Assembly (NCBI RefSeq): GCF_937425535.1
Contig: NZ_OW485601.1
Location: 2,773,501 to 2,837,500, forward strand
Source of the DNA: Rhodovastum atsumiense
GTDB lineage: Bacteria > Pseudomonadota > Alphaproteobacteria > Acetobacterales > Acetobacteraceae
DNA length: 64,000 nt
Direction: 5' to 3'
The notes beneath the pieces are model-generated. The model was not told the origin of the DNA. It was given only the letters and a program-made list of their open reading frames with translations, and ran no database searches. The position numbers and the translations under genes were made by a program. Position 1 is the first letter of the stretch. Every line of letters begins with the position of its first letter. Below, in pieces: positions 35,790-46,400 of this stretch.

Positions 35790-35979
35790 GCCCGGCATAT
35801 CGGGGCGGGCCCGATGCGCTGCAAGCGGGCCGGTGCGCGCGATCGCGTCAGCCTGCCGAAAAGCGAACCGGGCGGCGAAGGTGACGGCATGGCCGTCCCC
35901 CTCGTCGCCCGGCTGGCCCTGCCCGTGACAAGCAGGGTCCGGATCCGGTCGGGCACGCGTCCTCGCGTCGCGGCAGCGC

Positions 35980-37560
35980 TCAGGCTGCCGCCGCGAGGTT
36001 GGCGGGCACGGTTCGGATCAGATGATCGAAGGCCGACAACGCAGCCTTCGCCCCTTCCCCCAGGGCGATCACGATCTGTTTGTAGGGAACCGTCGTTGCG
36101 TCCCCGGCGGCGAACACGCCGGGCACCGAGGTTTGGCCGCGCGCATCGATTTCGATCTCGCCGCGCGGGCTGAGTGCCAGCGTGCCCTTCAGCCATTCGG
36201 TATTGGGCACGAGGCCGATCTGCACGAAGATGCCGTCGAGGTCCACCCGGTGCAGGTTACCGCTGTTGCGATCCTTGTAGGACAGGCCGACGACCTTGCT
36301 GCCGTCGCCATGCACCTCGGTGGTCTGGGCCGAGGTGATGATGGTGACGTTGGCCAGCGAGCGCAGCTTGTTCTGTAGCACCGCGTCGGCCCGAAGCGCC
36401 GCATCGAACTCGATCAGCGTGACATGCGCGACGATGCCGGCCAGGTCGATGGCCGCCTCGGCGCCGGAATTGCCGCCGCCGATCACCGCGACGCGCTTGC
36501 CCTTGAACAGCGGGCCGTCGCAATGCGGGCAATAGGCGACGCCCTTGTTGCGGTATTCGGCCTCGCCGGGGACGCCCATCTGCCGCCAGCGCGCGCCGGT
36601 GGAAAGGATGACCGTGCGGGCCTGCAACGTCGCGCCGCTGGCCAGCTTCACCCGCGCGAGCCCGCCCGGGATCGCCGCCGGTTCCAGCGCCACCGCGGTC
36701 TGCAGCGCCATGATATCGACGCCGTAGTCCCTGGTGTGCTGTTCCAGCGCCGCGGCCAGCTTCGGGCCTTCGGTATGCGGCACCGAGATGAAGTTCTCGA
36801 TCGACATGGTGTCGAGCACCTGTCCGCCGAAGCGTTCCGCCACGACGCCGGTGCGCACGCCCTTGCGCGCGGCATAGACCGCCGCCGCGGCGCCGGCCGG
36901 GCCGCCGCCGACCACCAGCACGTCGAAGGCGTCCTTGGCCGCAATCTTCTCCGCCTCGCGCCGGGCCGCGCCGGTATCGAGCTTTTCCAGGATCTGGGCG
37001 AGGCTCATGCGCCCCTGGGCGAAGGGTTCGCCATTGAGGAAGATGCTCGGTACCGCCATCACCTTGCGCGCCTCGACCTCGTCCTGGAACAGCGCACCGT
37101 CGATGGCGACGTGCCGGATCCGGGGGTTGAGCACGCTCATCAGGTTCAGCGCCTGCACCACGTCCGGGCAGTTCTGGCAGGAGAGCGAGAAATAGGTCTC
37201 GAAATGATAGGTGCCGTCGAGCGCCTTGACCTGCTCGATCACTTCCGGCGTCTCGCGCGGCGGATGGCCGCCGACCTGCAGCAGCGCCAGGACCAGCGAG
37301 TTGAATTCATGCCCCATCGGCAGACCGGCGAAGCGCACGCCATGATCGGTGCCGGCGCGGACGATGGCGAAGGAGGGCTTGCGGGCGTCGTCATCGCGGC
37401 GCACCAGCGTGATGCGCTCCGACAGGCCGGCGATGTCCTGCAGCAGGCCGAGCATTTCCTGCGACTTGGCACCGTCATCGAGCGAGGCGATCAGTTCGAC
37501 CGGCTGGGTGATGCGGTCGAGATAGGCCTTCAGTTGGGTCTTCAGCGTGGCGTCCAGCAT
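35980..37560 (-). CDS. ahpF: Alkyl hydroperoxide reductase subunit F
   Basis: AhpF, 526 residues, is the NADH-dependent flavoprotein that re-reduces AhpC. An N-terminal thioredoxin-fold domain has the CQNCPD redox pair. An FAD domain ([19 protein letters not shown]) and an NADH domain ([17 protein letters not shown]) follow, and the catalytic CPHCDG pair is present. The gene is 120 bases downstream of ahpC on the same strand. A transcribed intergenic spacer with inverted repeats near 37615-37680 may modulate the AhpC/AhpF ratio. Confidence 0.95.
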   Translation of the reverse strand: MLDATLKTQLKAYLDRITQPVELIASLDDGAKSQEMLGLLQDIAGLSERITLVRRDDDARKPSFAIVRAGTDHGVRFAGLPMGHEFNSLVLALLQVGGHPPRETPEVIEQVKALDGTYHFETYFSLSCQNCPDVVQALNLMSVLNPRIRHVAIDGALFQDEVEARKVMAVPSIFLNGEPFAQGRMSLAQILEKLDTGAARREAEKIAAKDAFDVLVVGGGPAGAAAAVYAARKGVRTGVVAERFGGQVLDTMSIENFISVPHTEGPKLAAALEQHTRDYGVDIMALQTAVALEPAAIPGGLARVKLASGATLQARTVILSTGARWRQMGVPGEAEYRNKGVAYCPHCDGPLFKGKRVAVIGGGNSGAEAAIDLAGIVAHVTLIEFDAALRADAVLQNKLRSLANVTIITSAQTTEVHGDGSKVVGLSYKDRNSGNLHRVDLDGIFVQIGLVPNTEWLKGTLALSPRGEIEIDARGQTSVPGVFAAGDATTVPYKQIVIALGEGAKAALSAFDHLIRTVPANLAAAA

Positions 37561-37680
37561 GCGATGTCTCCCGATGGCGGTCCCCGGAATGACTCCGGAC
37601 CACGTGAAGCAACCCGGGTGGGGCGGACCCGGAGGGCGCCCCGGGGCCGGCAGGGCCGGTCCCGGGGCAGCCGGGTAGGC

Positions 37681-38244
37681 TCAGATCTTGCCGACCAGGT
37701 CCAGCGACGGGGCCAGGGTCTTCTCGCCTTCCTGCCACTTGGCCGGGCAGACCTCGCCGGGATGGGCGGCGACGTATTGCGCGGCCTTGACCTTGCGCAG
37801 CAGCTCGGTGGCATCGCGGCCGATGCCGCCGGCGGTGATCTCGACGATCTGGATCTTGCCCTCGGGATCGACGACGAAGGTGCCGCGGTCGGCGAGGCCG
37901 ACGTCTTCGATCAGGACCTCGAAGTTGCGGCTGATGGTGCCGGTGGGATCGCCGACCATCGTGTACTCGATCTTGCCGATCGCGGCCGAGGTGTCATGCC
38001 AGGCCTTGTGGCAGAAATGCGTGTCGGTCGAAACGCTGTAAATCTCCACGCCGAGCTTCTGGAAAGCCGCGTAGTTGTCCGCCAGGTCCTCGAGCTCGGT
38101 CGGGCAGACGAAGGTGAAGTCCGCGGGATAGAAGAACACGACCGACCACTTCCCCTTGAGATCGGCGTCGCTGACCTCAACGAACTTCCCGTTCTTGAAG
38201 GCCGTCGCCTTGAACGGCTTAATCTCGGTGTTGATCAAGGACAT
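37681..38244 (-). CDS. ahpC: Alkyl hydroperoxide reductase subunit C (peroxiredoxin)
   Basis: This 187-residue typical 2-Cys peroxiredoxin reduces organic peroxides, H2O2 and peroxynitrite. The peroxidatic cysteine sits in [11 protein letters not shown] and the resolving cysteine in GEVCPAKW. It starts [16 protein letters not shown], the AhpC signature N-terminus. ahpF follows. Peroxide-responsive control (OxyR-like) would be expected, but I cannot confirm an operator upstream, and no oxyR gene is adjacent. Confidence 0.96.
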   Translation of the reverse strand: MSLINTEIKPFKATAFKNGKFVEVSDADLKGKWSVVFFYPADFTFVCPTELEDLADNYAAFQKLGVEIYSVSTDTHFCHKAWHDTSAAIGKIEYTMVGDPTGTISRNFEVLIEDVGLADRGTFVVDPEGKIQIVEITAGGIGRDATELLRKVKAAQYVAAHPGEVCPAKWQEGEKTLAPSLDLVGKI

Positions 38245-38494
38245 GAGTCTGCACTGCCTTCAATGATAACGTTGTGGTTTCCCGGATCTTCGGCCGTGCC
38301 CGCGGATCTTGTCTGGTCCGCACCGGCCCGTCTTCCGCCAGGGGTTGCTTGCCGTCGCCGGCCGCTTGACCACACTGGAGATAGCCAACCCCGATGTGAA
38401 TAAAAAACGAAAAAAACCGATTTCGATGATAGAAGGAATCGATTGAAACGAGATGGTCATCGTCCCGGCGAATACCACTCCGGGCGATCAGGCC

Positions 38495-38728
38495 GGGGGG
38501 GGGGCGGCTTTATCATACAATTGTATTGCATGATTGCGGGCAGCCATGACCAGGCCGGGCTGCGCCGGGACTGCCCCACGGGGCGCAAAGCAATACGGCA
38601 AGCAAAAGGAATTGATCCCGCACCAACGCGGGCGGGGGACTAAGAACGCCGCTGGTCATGGAGGCGCGCGAGACGTGGCATTCAGGAACACCTGGCGTAG
38701 GTCTTGCCGGCCCTCCTGCGGGGGGGGG
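38495..38728 (+). repeat. Poly-G tracts and a palindrome before the polysaccharide polymerase gene
   Basis: The 492-base gap between ahpC and the polymerase gene holds a run of ten G (38495-38504), a perfect 12-bp palindrome ATACAATTGTAT (38515-38526) in an AT-rich patch that may be a promoter or operator, and a run of nine G (38720-38728) ending eight bases before the ATG at 38737. The second tract lies where the ribosome binding site should be. Long homopolymer G runs are unusual in this window. No gene is supported in the gap. Confidence 0.55.
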
Positions 38729-38736
38729 CGGGCGAC

Positions 38737-40149
38737 ATGAGCATCACCGTCTTCGGCATGATCCTGCTGCCGATCAGCCTGTGGCTGGCCTATCGCCCGA
38801 TCCGCCTGCTGCAACTGGCGCTGCTGGTGGCGGCCTTCGAAGCCGCCGCCGCCCTGATCTTTGGAAATTTCGGCCTGCAGCCGGCGATGGTGCCGGGGTT
38901 GCTGTTCGTGCTCTACATGGTGTCGCAATACGCCATCGGCATGCGCTACCCGGGCGAGGGCGGCGTGCTGTGGGCGATGCTGCCGCTGCTGCTGCTGCTG
39001 CTCTACGCGGTGATGTCGGCCTGGCTGTTGCCGGACCTGTTCGCCGGACGCGTCATGGTGGCGCCGCAGAAGGCCGATCCGCTCGCGCCGGACGCCTTCG
39101 TGCCGTTGCAGGCCGGCTTCGGCAACGTCACGCAGACGCTGTATCTCGCGTTCAATGTGCTGCTTGCCACGGTGGTGGCCATTTTTCTCACCCGCGCCCG
39201 GATTCCCTGTGAGAGCCTCATCGCGGCCTATCTGCTGAGCGGCTACGTGGTGGTTGCCCTGGCGCTGTGGCAATTCGCCAGCCGTGTCGCCGGCCTTCCG
39301 TTTCCGGACACCTTGCTGCATTCGAACCCGGGGTGGGCCATCGTCGAACAGGAAGTGGGCTCGGTCCCGAGAATCCAGGGACCGTTTTCCGAACCGGCGG
39401 CGCTGGCCGGCTACATGTCCGGGATCGCTTTCTGCAGCCTGTGGATCACCTTGCGCGGCTACCGGACCATGTGGCCCAACGTGCTGTTCCTCCTGTCGCT
39501 CGGCACGATCCTGCTGTCGACCTCCACCACCGGCATCGTTACCGTCGCCGTCGGCCTGCCGTTCACCTTCGCCCTGGCCCTGGCCGGGGGCGGCCGTGCC
39601 GCGGTGGGGCGGATCGGCCGGACGGCCGGCGTACTGGTCCTGGGCGGGGTGATGCTGGGCGCCCTGATCTTCGCGACCAGGCCGAGCCTGTTCGATTCGG
39701 TGCAGACCGTCGTCGAGGCGACCCTGAGCAAGGGCGAAAGCGAATCGTTCCAGGAACGCTCGGAATGGGATGCCGGCGCGCTGGAGACGCTGGCGCCGAC
39801 CTACGGGCTGGGCGTCGGCTGGGGCAGCTATCGCAGCTCGAGCCTGATCCCCGGACTGCTCGCCAATGCCGGGGTCTTCGGCATCGCCATGGTGATATGG
39901 CTGCTGCTGCGCCTGCGGCGTCTCAGGGTGCAGGGGCGCGTCGTCTCGCGCGGCCATGCCGGGCAGATCCTGGTGGACGGGTTCACGGCGGCGCTCTGCG
40001 GCCAGTTGGCCGCGGCGGCGGTGGCATCGCCGATGATCACGGCTCCGGTCTTCTTCCTGCAGCTTGGCTGTGTCGTCGGCATCCTCGTGCGCATGGTGAT
40101 CGAGCCAAGGCTGTCAGCCGGCGTGACCACCGCCCCGGCCAGCGCCTGA
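38737..40149 (+). CDS. O-antigen ligase/polymerase-like membrane protein
   Basis: This 470-residue protein has ten or more hydrophobic segments and a large loop (about residues 290-370) typical of Wzy/WaaL-type polymerases and ligases. A segment RIQGPFSEPAALAGYM and a periplasmic 'GVGWGSYRSSSLIPGLLANAGVFG' stretch resemble the O-antigen ligase motif region. ATG 38737 directly follows a poly-G run; a TTG 33 bases earlier is in frame. It probably joins or extends a surface polysaccharide. No other polysaccharide genes are beside it; a Wzx-type flippase lies at 60980. Confidence 0.65.
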   Translation: MSITVFGMILLPISLWLAYRPIRLLQLALLVAAFEAAAALIFGNFGLQPAMVPGLLFVLYMVSQYAIGMRYPGEGGVLWAMLPLLLLLLYAVMSAWLLPDLFAGRVMVAPQKADPLAPDAFVPLQAGFGNVTQTLYLAFNVLLATVVAIFLTRARIPCESLIAAYLLSGYVVVALALWQFASRVAGLPFPDTLLHSNPGWAIVEQEVGSVPRIQGPFSEPAALAGYMSGIAFCSLWITLRGYRTMWPNVLFLLSLGTILLSTSTTGIVTVAVGLPFTFALALAGGGRAAVGRIGRTAGVLVLGGVMLGALIFATRPSLFDSVQTVVEATLSKGESESFQERSEWDAGALETLAPTYGLGVGWGSYRSSSLIPGLLANAGVFGIAMVIWLLLRLRRLRVQGRVVSRGHAGQILVDGFTAALCGQLAAAAVASPMITAPVFFLQLGCVVGILVRMVIEPRLSAGVTTAPASA

Positions 40150-40401
40150 ACTGCGGCCGCCGGCCTGCCGGCGGGCGGCGGCATCATGCGCGCGCGGTTC
40201 CCATGACGGATTACGGCTTGCCTTCCGGGCCGTCACGCTGCTCTGACTTGGCGGCACTGTGCGGGCGCAGCTTCGGGGGTCATCATGCCGGCCATCATCG
40301 CCTCTGCGGACGGGGGCCCGTCGGGACGCGGTGCCGGCGCGCGCATGGCGCGTCCCCGGCGGATGCGTGCGCCTTGTCGCGTGAACCGGACACCCCATCA
40401 G
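40150..40401. other. Gap without a supported gene upstream of mogA
   Basis: Between the polysaccharide polymerase and the hairpin at 40402 I find no reading frame with convincing codon use, start signal or family similarity. Short frames here are interrupted or lack ribosome binding sites. I see no promoter I would defend. Confidence 0.3.
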
Positions 40402-40449
40402 GCATTCGTGCCGCGACGGCAGGTTTCATCGCTGCCGCGGCACGAATGC
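40402..40449. repeat. Hairpin repeat upstream of mogA
   Basis: A perfect 14-bp stem GCATTCGTGCCGCG/CGCGGCACGAATGC encloses a 20-base loop containing GGTTTCATCGC. An inverted, related copy lies downstream of mogA at 41092-41131 with the loop element GCGATGAAAC. Arms share TCGTGCCGCG. Confidence 0.6.
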
Positions 40450-40524
40450 CGCCTCGCCGAGGAGCCGAGCATGGACATCTTTTCCAACCACCTCATCGCC
40501 ACCCCTTGCGCCGGAGCCTGAGCG

Positions 40525-41058
40525 ATGGACGCGGTGCCGATCGGCGTGGTCACCGTCTCTGATCGTGCCAGCCGGGGAATTTACGAGGACAAGGGCGGGC
40601 CGGCCATCGAGGCCGTGCTTGGCCGCATCCTGACGACCCCCTGGCACGCGAAGCGTCGTCTGGTTGCCGACGAGCGGCCGGCGATCGAGGCCGCGTTGCG
40701 GGAACTTGCCGATGACGAGGGCTGCCCGCTGATCGTGACGACCGGCGGCACCGGCCCGGCGCCGCGCGACGTGACGCCGGAAGCGACCGAGGCGGTCTGC
40801 GAGCGCATGCTGCCAGGCTTCGGCGAACTGATGCGCGCGGTTTCGCTGCGGGTCGTGCCGACCGCCATTCTGTCGCGGCAGACGGCGGGCACGCGCGGAC
40901 GCAGCCTGATCGTGAACCTGCCGGGCAAGCCGAGCGCGATCTCCGACTGCCTCGACGCGGTCTTCCCGGCCATTCCGTACTGCATCGATCTCATCGGCGG
41001 GCCGCGGCTGGAAACCGACCCGGCCGTCTGCGTCGCCTTCCGGCCGAAAGGGAGCTGA
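40525..41058 (+). CDS. mogA: Molybdopterin adenylyltransferase
   Basis: MogA, 177 residues, adenylates molybdopterin during molybdenum cofactor synthesis. Landmarks are IGVVTVSDRASRG, the substrate motif VTTGGTGPAPRDVTPEAT and the C-terminal NLPGKPSAI. Its length is normal. No other moa/moe genes are adjacent. A nearby upstream ATG in another frame is ignored. The gene sits between two related inverted hairpins, which suggests a small independently moving or terminated unit. Confidence 0.92.
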   Translation: MDAVPIGVVTVSDRASRGIYEDKGGPAIEAVLGRILTTPWHAKRRLVADERPAIEAALRELADDEGCPLIVTTGGTGPAPRDVTPEATEAVCERMLPGFGELMRAVSLRVVPTAILSRQTAGTRGRSLIVNLPGKPSAISDCLDAVFPAIPYCIDLIGGPRLETDPAVCVAFRPKGS

Positions 41059-41091
41059 ACGAGCCAGGCTGGCCGCTGCTCGTTCCGTGCT

Positions 41092-41131
41092 TCGTGCCGC
41101 GATGGCGATGAAACATCCCGTCGCGGCACGA
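41092..41131. terminator. Hairpin downstream of mogA, inverted relative of 40402-40449
   Basis: A perfect 11-bp stem TCGTGCCGCGA/TCGCGGCACGA with an 18-base loop lies between the convergent mogA and ynfA-like genes. It probably acts as a bidirectional terminator, and it shares arm and loop sequence, inverted, with the hairpin upstream of mogA. Confidence 0.5.
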
Positions 41132-41144
41132 GGCGTGCGCAGGA

Positions 41145-41471
41145 TCAGGCGGGACGGGGACCAAGAAGGATGATCGCGGTGCCGGCCAGGCAGACCAGGG
41201 CGCCGGTGATGTCCCAGCGATCCGGTCGAACGCCTTCCATGGCCCACAGCCAGAGCAGCGACGCGCAGATATAGACCCCGCCATAGGCCGCGTAGGCGCG
41301 CCCCGCGGCGTCGCTGTCCACGCGTGTCAACAGCCAGGCGAAAAGGACCAGGGACAGCAGGCCCGGCATCAGCCAGAGCGGCGACCGGTCCAGCCGCAGC
41401 CAGGCCCAGAACGCGAAACATCCCGCGATCTCGGCCAGGGCGGCCGCCACATAGACGAAAACTGTCTGCAT
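41145..41471 (-). CDS. ynfA: YnfA/UPF0060 family small membrane protein
   Basis: A 108-residue protein with four hydrophobic helices, the UPF0060/YnfA pattern: [20 protein letters not shown], then [20 protein letters not shown] and [18 protein letters not shown]. The family resembles small multidrug resistance transporters. ATG 41471 has GGAGGGATC directly upstream, which decides the start over a longer frame. Confidence 0.88.
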   Translation of the reverse strand: MQTVFVYVAAALAEIAGCFAFWAWLRLDRSPLWLMPGLLSLVLFAWLLTRVDSDAAGRAYAAYGGVYICASLLWLWAMEGVRPDRWDITGALVCLAGTAIILLGPRPA

Positions 41472-41592
41472 GATCCCTCCATTGCCGGTCGAATACGCCA
41501 ACCGGCAACGGAAATCCTGCTGGCGGTGATCATGGCCGCCAGATCGCGATCGAAAGTGCACCTGTCCGGCCGGCAGGTCGGATCGGACGGGC

Positions 41593-42114
41593 TCAGGCCG
41601 GCACGCCGTCGCAGTCGAAATCGGCGAAATCGGCGAAATCGGGCATCGACCAGAAAACTTTCAGCTCCGGCGCGGTGTCGGCGAAGTCGAAGGCTTCGTC
41701 GTCGAAATGCGCCAGCGGTCCCAGCGCCCCGATCGTTTCCAGCAGGTCGTCGCGGGCGGCGGCGGCGGCATCGGTGAGTCGTCCCGTCGCGCTGTCGGGG
41801 CCGAGCGTCAGCACATGGCCTTCGAGCACCGTGTCGATCAGGGTGGAGAGATGTCCGCCCTCGGCCAGTCCCAGGACCAGGTCATCGAGGCTGGCGCCGC
41901 GCGGGATCAGGAAGCGCAGCACGACACCGTCGCGGATCAGCGACGGAACCTCGCCGTTCACATCATGGCGATCCGCGAAGGTCACGCAGACGCCGTGCAT
42001 CCGGCCAATCGTCAAATAAGCGTAAATGCCGCTGCGGCCGGCGGAAAATGTGGGGTCGCACGCGTCCAGGGCGGTCTGCGTGATCCCGGCCAAGGCATCG
42101 GTGTAATCGGTCAT
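41593..42114 (-). CDS. Hypothetical protein with acidic DFA-repeat tail
   Basis: A 173-residue protein starting [26 protein letters not shown], with GAGGCGG seven bases upstream of ATG 42114. The composition is acidic, and the C-terminus contains the repeat DFADFADFD, encoded by three tandem copies of a 9-bp unit near 41620-41640. No signal peptide or membrane segment is evident. I do not recognise a family. It is convergent with nothing nearby and divergent from the aldehyde dehydrogenase. Confidence 0.55.
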   Translation of the reverse strand: MTDYTDALAGITQTALDACDPTFSAGRSGIYAYLTIGRMHGVCVTFADRHDVNGEVPSLIRDGVVLRFLIPRGASLDDLVLGLAEGGHLSTLIDTVLEGHVLTLGPDSATGRLTDAAAAARDDLLETIGALGPLAHFDDEAFDFADTAPELKVFWSMPDFADFADFDCDGVPA

Positions 42115-42488
42115 TGTCCGCCTCACTCACGAATCTGTGAACTGGCGGTATTGAGACAAATATTCTCGTCCAGGCAAAGCAGGGAATTGCGTGGAATTGT
42201 TGAGCTTTCTTGTTGATTTCTGAATGCCTTTCAAAATCTACCTTTGGGATAGACGGGCCGGGCGGGGGCGGGCGGCCCGACGGATCGGCCCGGCCTGGTC
42301 CGGCAGGTGTCCGGTCGCGTGCTTGGCAGAACAGACCGCGTGTGGTACGCGCGTTATACCCACGGTGACATCGCGCGAGCCGCGCCTCCTGGTCGCAGGC
42401 CGGCGCGGCATCTCCGGTCCCGGTAGAACAACGAAACCAAGACCGCCCCGGGCAACACCCCAGGGGCAGCATTCGGGAGGAAGAACAA
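42115..42488 (+). other. Intergenic region upstream of the aldehyde dehydrogenase
   Basis: This 374-base divergent region has an AT-richer stretch at 42140-42240 that may hold promoters, and a G/C-rich block at 42255-42295. The sequence TGGTACGCGCGTTAT near 42341 looks superficially like a sigma-54 site but lacks the conserved GC at -12. GGGAGGAAG before the ATG is the ribosome binding site. No gene is supported. Confidence 0.35.
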
Positions 42489-44009
<1,521 letters not shown>

Positions 44010-44074
44010 TCAGGCGGGGCACCGCGCGAGGCGGGATGGCCCGCCCGCCTCGCCGGCCGGGGGAGAGAGAGGAC

Positions 44075-44470
44075 ATGGTCGAGCGTGTGGTCGCGACCGA
44101 GGCCGCGGAGGCCCTGATCGCGAAATTGCGGGACCTGCACGGCGAATTGCTGTTTCACCAGTCAGGGGGCTGCTGCGACGGCAGCGCGCCGATGTGCTAT
44201 CCGCGCGGCGAGTTCCGCGTCGGCGGGCAGGATGTGCGGCTCGGCAGCATCGCCGGCTGCGCCTTCTTCATCGGCGCCGCGCAGTTCACCTATTGGGAGC
44301 ACACCCAGCTCGTCATCGACGTGGTGCCAGGCCGCGGCTCGGGGTTTTCCCTGGAAGCGCCGGAGGGTCTGCGCTTCCTGACCCGCAGCCGCGTGTTCAC
44401 CGATGCGGAACTGGCGGAGCTGCAACAGGCCGGGCCGCCGCCGCGGGGCGAGGTGCCAGTGCCGTCCTGA
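44075..44470 (+). CDS. DUF779 protein, partner of ExaC-type aldehyde dehydrogenase
   Basis: A 131-residue protein of the DUF779 family, recognised by LLFHQSGGCCDGSAPMCYP and GCAFFIGAAQFTYWEHTQLVIDVVPGRG. ATG 44075 has a GAGAGAGAGG site. It lies directly after the aldehyde dehydrogenase gene, a conserved pairing. The CC..C motif suggests metal binding. Its 3' end overlaps the end of the convergent GlxA-type regulator by 74 bases. Confidence 0.88.
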   Translation: MVERVVATEAAEALIAKLRDLHGELLFHQSGGCCDGSAPMCYPRGEFRVGGQDVRLGSIAGCAFFIGAAQFTYWEHTQLVIDVVPGRGSGFSLEAPEGLRFLTRSRVFTDAELAELQQAGPPPRGEVPVPS

Positions 44471-45482
44471 TCGTTGCCGGGCCGAAGCGAAGCCGGTACT
44501 CGGCCGGCGCCACGCCGAGCCCGCGCAGGAAGGCGCGGCGCATGCGCTCGTCATCGCCGAAGCCGCAGCGCGTGGCCACCACTGCGACCGGCATGTCGGG
44601 CTCGCTGGTCAGCAGGCGGCGGGCCGCTTCCAGCCGCAGCGCCTCCACCGCCCGCGCCGGCGTCGTCCCGGTCCGGGCCACGTAGAGCCGCGCGAAGCTG
44701 CGCGGCGACATGCCGGCGCGCGCGGCCAGTTGCTCCACGCGTAAATCGGCGGTCAGGTTCTCCGCCATCCAGCCGTGCAGCGCCTCGAAATCACCGGCAT
44801 GGTCGGCGGACTGGGCGGCGAGGGCGCGGCTGAACTGCGCCTGCCCGCCAGGGCGCTTGAGGAACACCACCAGCCGCTGCGCCACCTCCAGCGCGACGGC
44901 GTGGCCGAGATCTTCCTCGACCAGCGCCAAAGCGAGGTCGATGCCGGCGCTCACGCCAGCCGAGCTCCAGACTGTGCCGTCGCGCACGAAGATCGGTTCC
45001 GCCTCGACGCGCAGGTCCGGGTAGCGAGCCTGCAACTGCTCGCAGTAATGCCAGTGCGTGACGGCGCGCCGTCCCCGCAGCACTCCCGCCGCGGCCAGCA
45101 GGAAGGCGCCGAGGCAGACCGAGGCGACACGCCGCGCCTGCCCCGCTTCCGCCGCGATCCAGCCGAGCAGCGCGGCATTGCCTTCCTCCACCCAGACCGT
45201 GCCGCCGCCCGGCACCAGCAGCGTGTCGGCCCGGCCCGCCGCGTCGCGGCCGAGCGTGGCGATGACGATGCCGGTATCGGTGGCGATGTCGCCGCCCTGC
45301 AGGGATACGGTCACCACCTCGTAGGCGCGGCTTCCCTGCCGTTCCGCGGTGATGCGGGAGGCGGTCTCGAACACCTGCGCAGGGCCGGCGATATCCAGCA
45401 GCAACGCCCCGGGAAAGGTCAGGATCAGCACGCGGCGTGGGCCGGCCGCCTTGGCAGGAAAGGAGGGCATGTTGTCCTTCAT
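44397..45482 (-). CDS. GlxA-family transcriptional regulator (DJ-1/PfpI + AraC HTH)
   Basis: This 361-residue regulator has an N-terminal DJ-1/PfpI-like domain (VLILTFPGALLLDIAGPAQVFE...CLGAFLLAAAG) and a C-terminal AraC-type double HTH (LAARAGMSPRSFARLY and AVVATRCGFGDDERMRRAFLRGLGVAPAEYR). An Ala/Pro-rich tail follows. ATG 45482 and ATG 45470 are both possible. It is divergent from the isochorismatase fusion and likely controls it. Its 3' end overlaps the DUF779 gene on the other strand. Confidence 0.82.
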   Translation of the reverse strand: MKDNMPSFPAKAAGPRRVLILTFPGALLLDIAGPAQVFETASRITAERQGSRAYEVVTVSLQGGDIATDTGIVIATLGRDAAGRADTLLVPGGGTVWVEEGNAALLGWIAAEAGQARRVASVCLGAFLLAAAGVLRGRRAVTHWHYCEQLQARYPDLRVEAEPIFVRDGTVWSSAGVSAGIDLALALVEEDLGHAVALEVAQRLVVFLKRPGGQAQFSRALAAQSADHAGDFEALHGWMAENLTADLRVEQLAARAGMSPRSFARLYVARTGTTPARAVEALRLEAARRLLTSEPDMPVAVVATRCGFGDDERMRRAFLRGLGVAPAEYRLRFGPATIRTALAPRPAAAARPVAAPPVPHR

Positions 45483-45536
45483 GCCACGCCGTGTGTCCGG
45501 CAGGCTATGGCCGTTCCGCTGCCGAGGAGACATGCC

Positions 45537-46310
45537 GTGACCGAACCCGCCTTGTCCGCCCCGATCAACGCGACCTGCCCCTGGTCCGGCGACCCGGTCC
45601 GGCCCGACAGCCTGACGCGCTATCGCGGCCACAGTGTCGGTTTCTGCAATCCGGGCTGCCGCGACAAGTTCGCCACCGCGGTCGCGCAGTTCGACGCGAT
45701 CATCGCCGGCGAGGCCGGGCCGACCCTGCTGCGGCGTGCCGACCTCGATCCCACCCCGGCGCGGCTGGCCGAGGCGGCGCTGGTGATCATCGATGCGCAG
45801 GAGGAATATCGTTCGGGGGCCTTGCCGCTTTCCGGCATCGAGGCGGCCGTGGAGCGGCTGGGGGCGCTGCTCGCGGCGGCGCGCGCGGCGGGCTCGCCGG
45901 TGATCCATGTCGTGCATCGCGGCCGGGCCGGCGGCCTGTTCGATCTGGCGGGGCCGGGCGGCGCCATCCTGGCGGAGTTGCGTCCTGTGCCGGGGGAGGC
46001 GGTGATCGAGAAGGATTTGCCCAGCGCCTTCGCTGGCACGTCGCTGCATGAACAGTTGCGCGCGGCCGGTCGGCCCGACCTGCTGCTGGCCGGCTTCATG
46101 ACGCATATGTGCGTCAGCACCACGGCGCGGGCGGCGCTGGATCTGGGCCACCGCGTCACCCTCGCCGCCGATGCGACGGCGACACGGGCGCTGCCGGATC
46201 CGCTCGGCGGGCCGGCGCTGGCCGCGGCGGAGGTGCAGCGTGCCGCGCTGGCCTCGCTGGCCGACCGCTTCGCCATCGTCGTCCCCACCGCCGCGCTGCT
46301 GCCGGCCTGA
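45537..46310 (+). CDS. Isochorismatase/nicotinamidase-like hydrolase with N-terminal YHS/TRASH-like metal-binding module
   Basis: A 257-residue fusion. Residues 10-50 (CPWSGDPVRPDSLTRYRGHSVGFCNPGC) form a YHS/TRASH-like treble-clef metal-binding module. The rest is an isochorismatase-like domain with the catalytic Asp in LVIIDAQEEY, an active-site lysine in VIEKDLPSAF and the nucleophilic cysteine in GFMTHMCVSTTARAAL. A GTG start at 45537 has GAGGAG eight bases upstream. The pairing with a divergent GlxA-type regulator suggests amide, nicotinamide or arylamide hydrolysis; the substrate is not known. Confidence 0.8.
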   Translation: MTEPALSAPINATCPWSGDPVRPDSLTRYRGHSVGFCNPGCRDKFATAVAQFDAIIAGEAGPTLLRRADLDPTPARLAEAALVIIDAQEEYRSGALPLSGIEAAVERLGALLAAARAAGSPVIHVVHRGRAGGLFDLAGPGGAILAELRPVPGEAVIEKDLPSAFAGTSLHEQLRAAGRPDLLLAGFMTHMCVSTTARAALDLGHRVTLAADATATRALPDPLGGPALAAAEVQRAALASLADRFAIVVPTAALLPA

Positions 46311-46400
46311 GCCGGCCCCGGTTGCCGGCGGAGCGGTCCGGCCTACATCCTGTGGCGGTGGTCGCGGCAGGAACGGCGTGGCCCGCAGGAAAGGGCCGCA

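Noticed and set aside
42336-42356. Sigma-54 promoter (TGGTACGCGCGTTAT)
   Set aside because: The -12 element lacks the conserved GC, so the match is not convincing.
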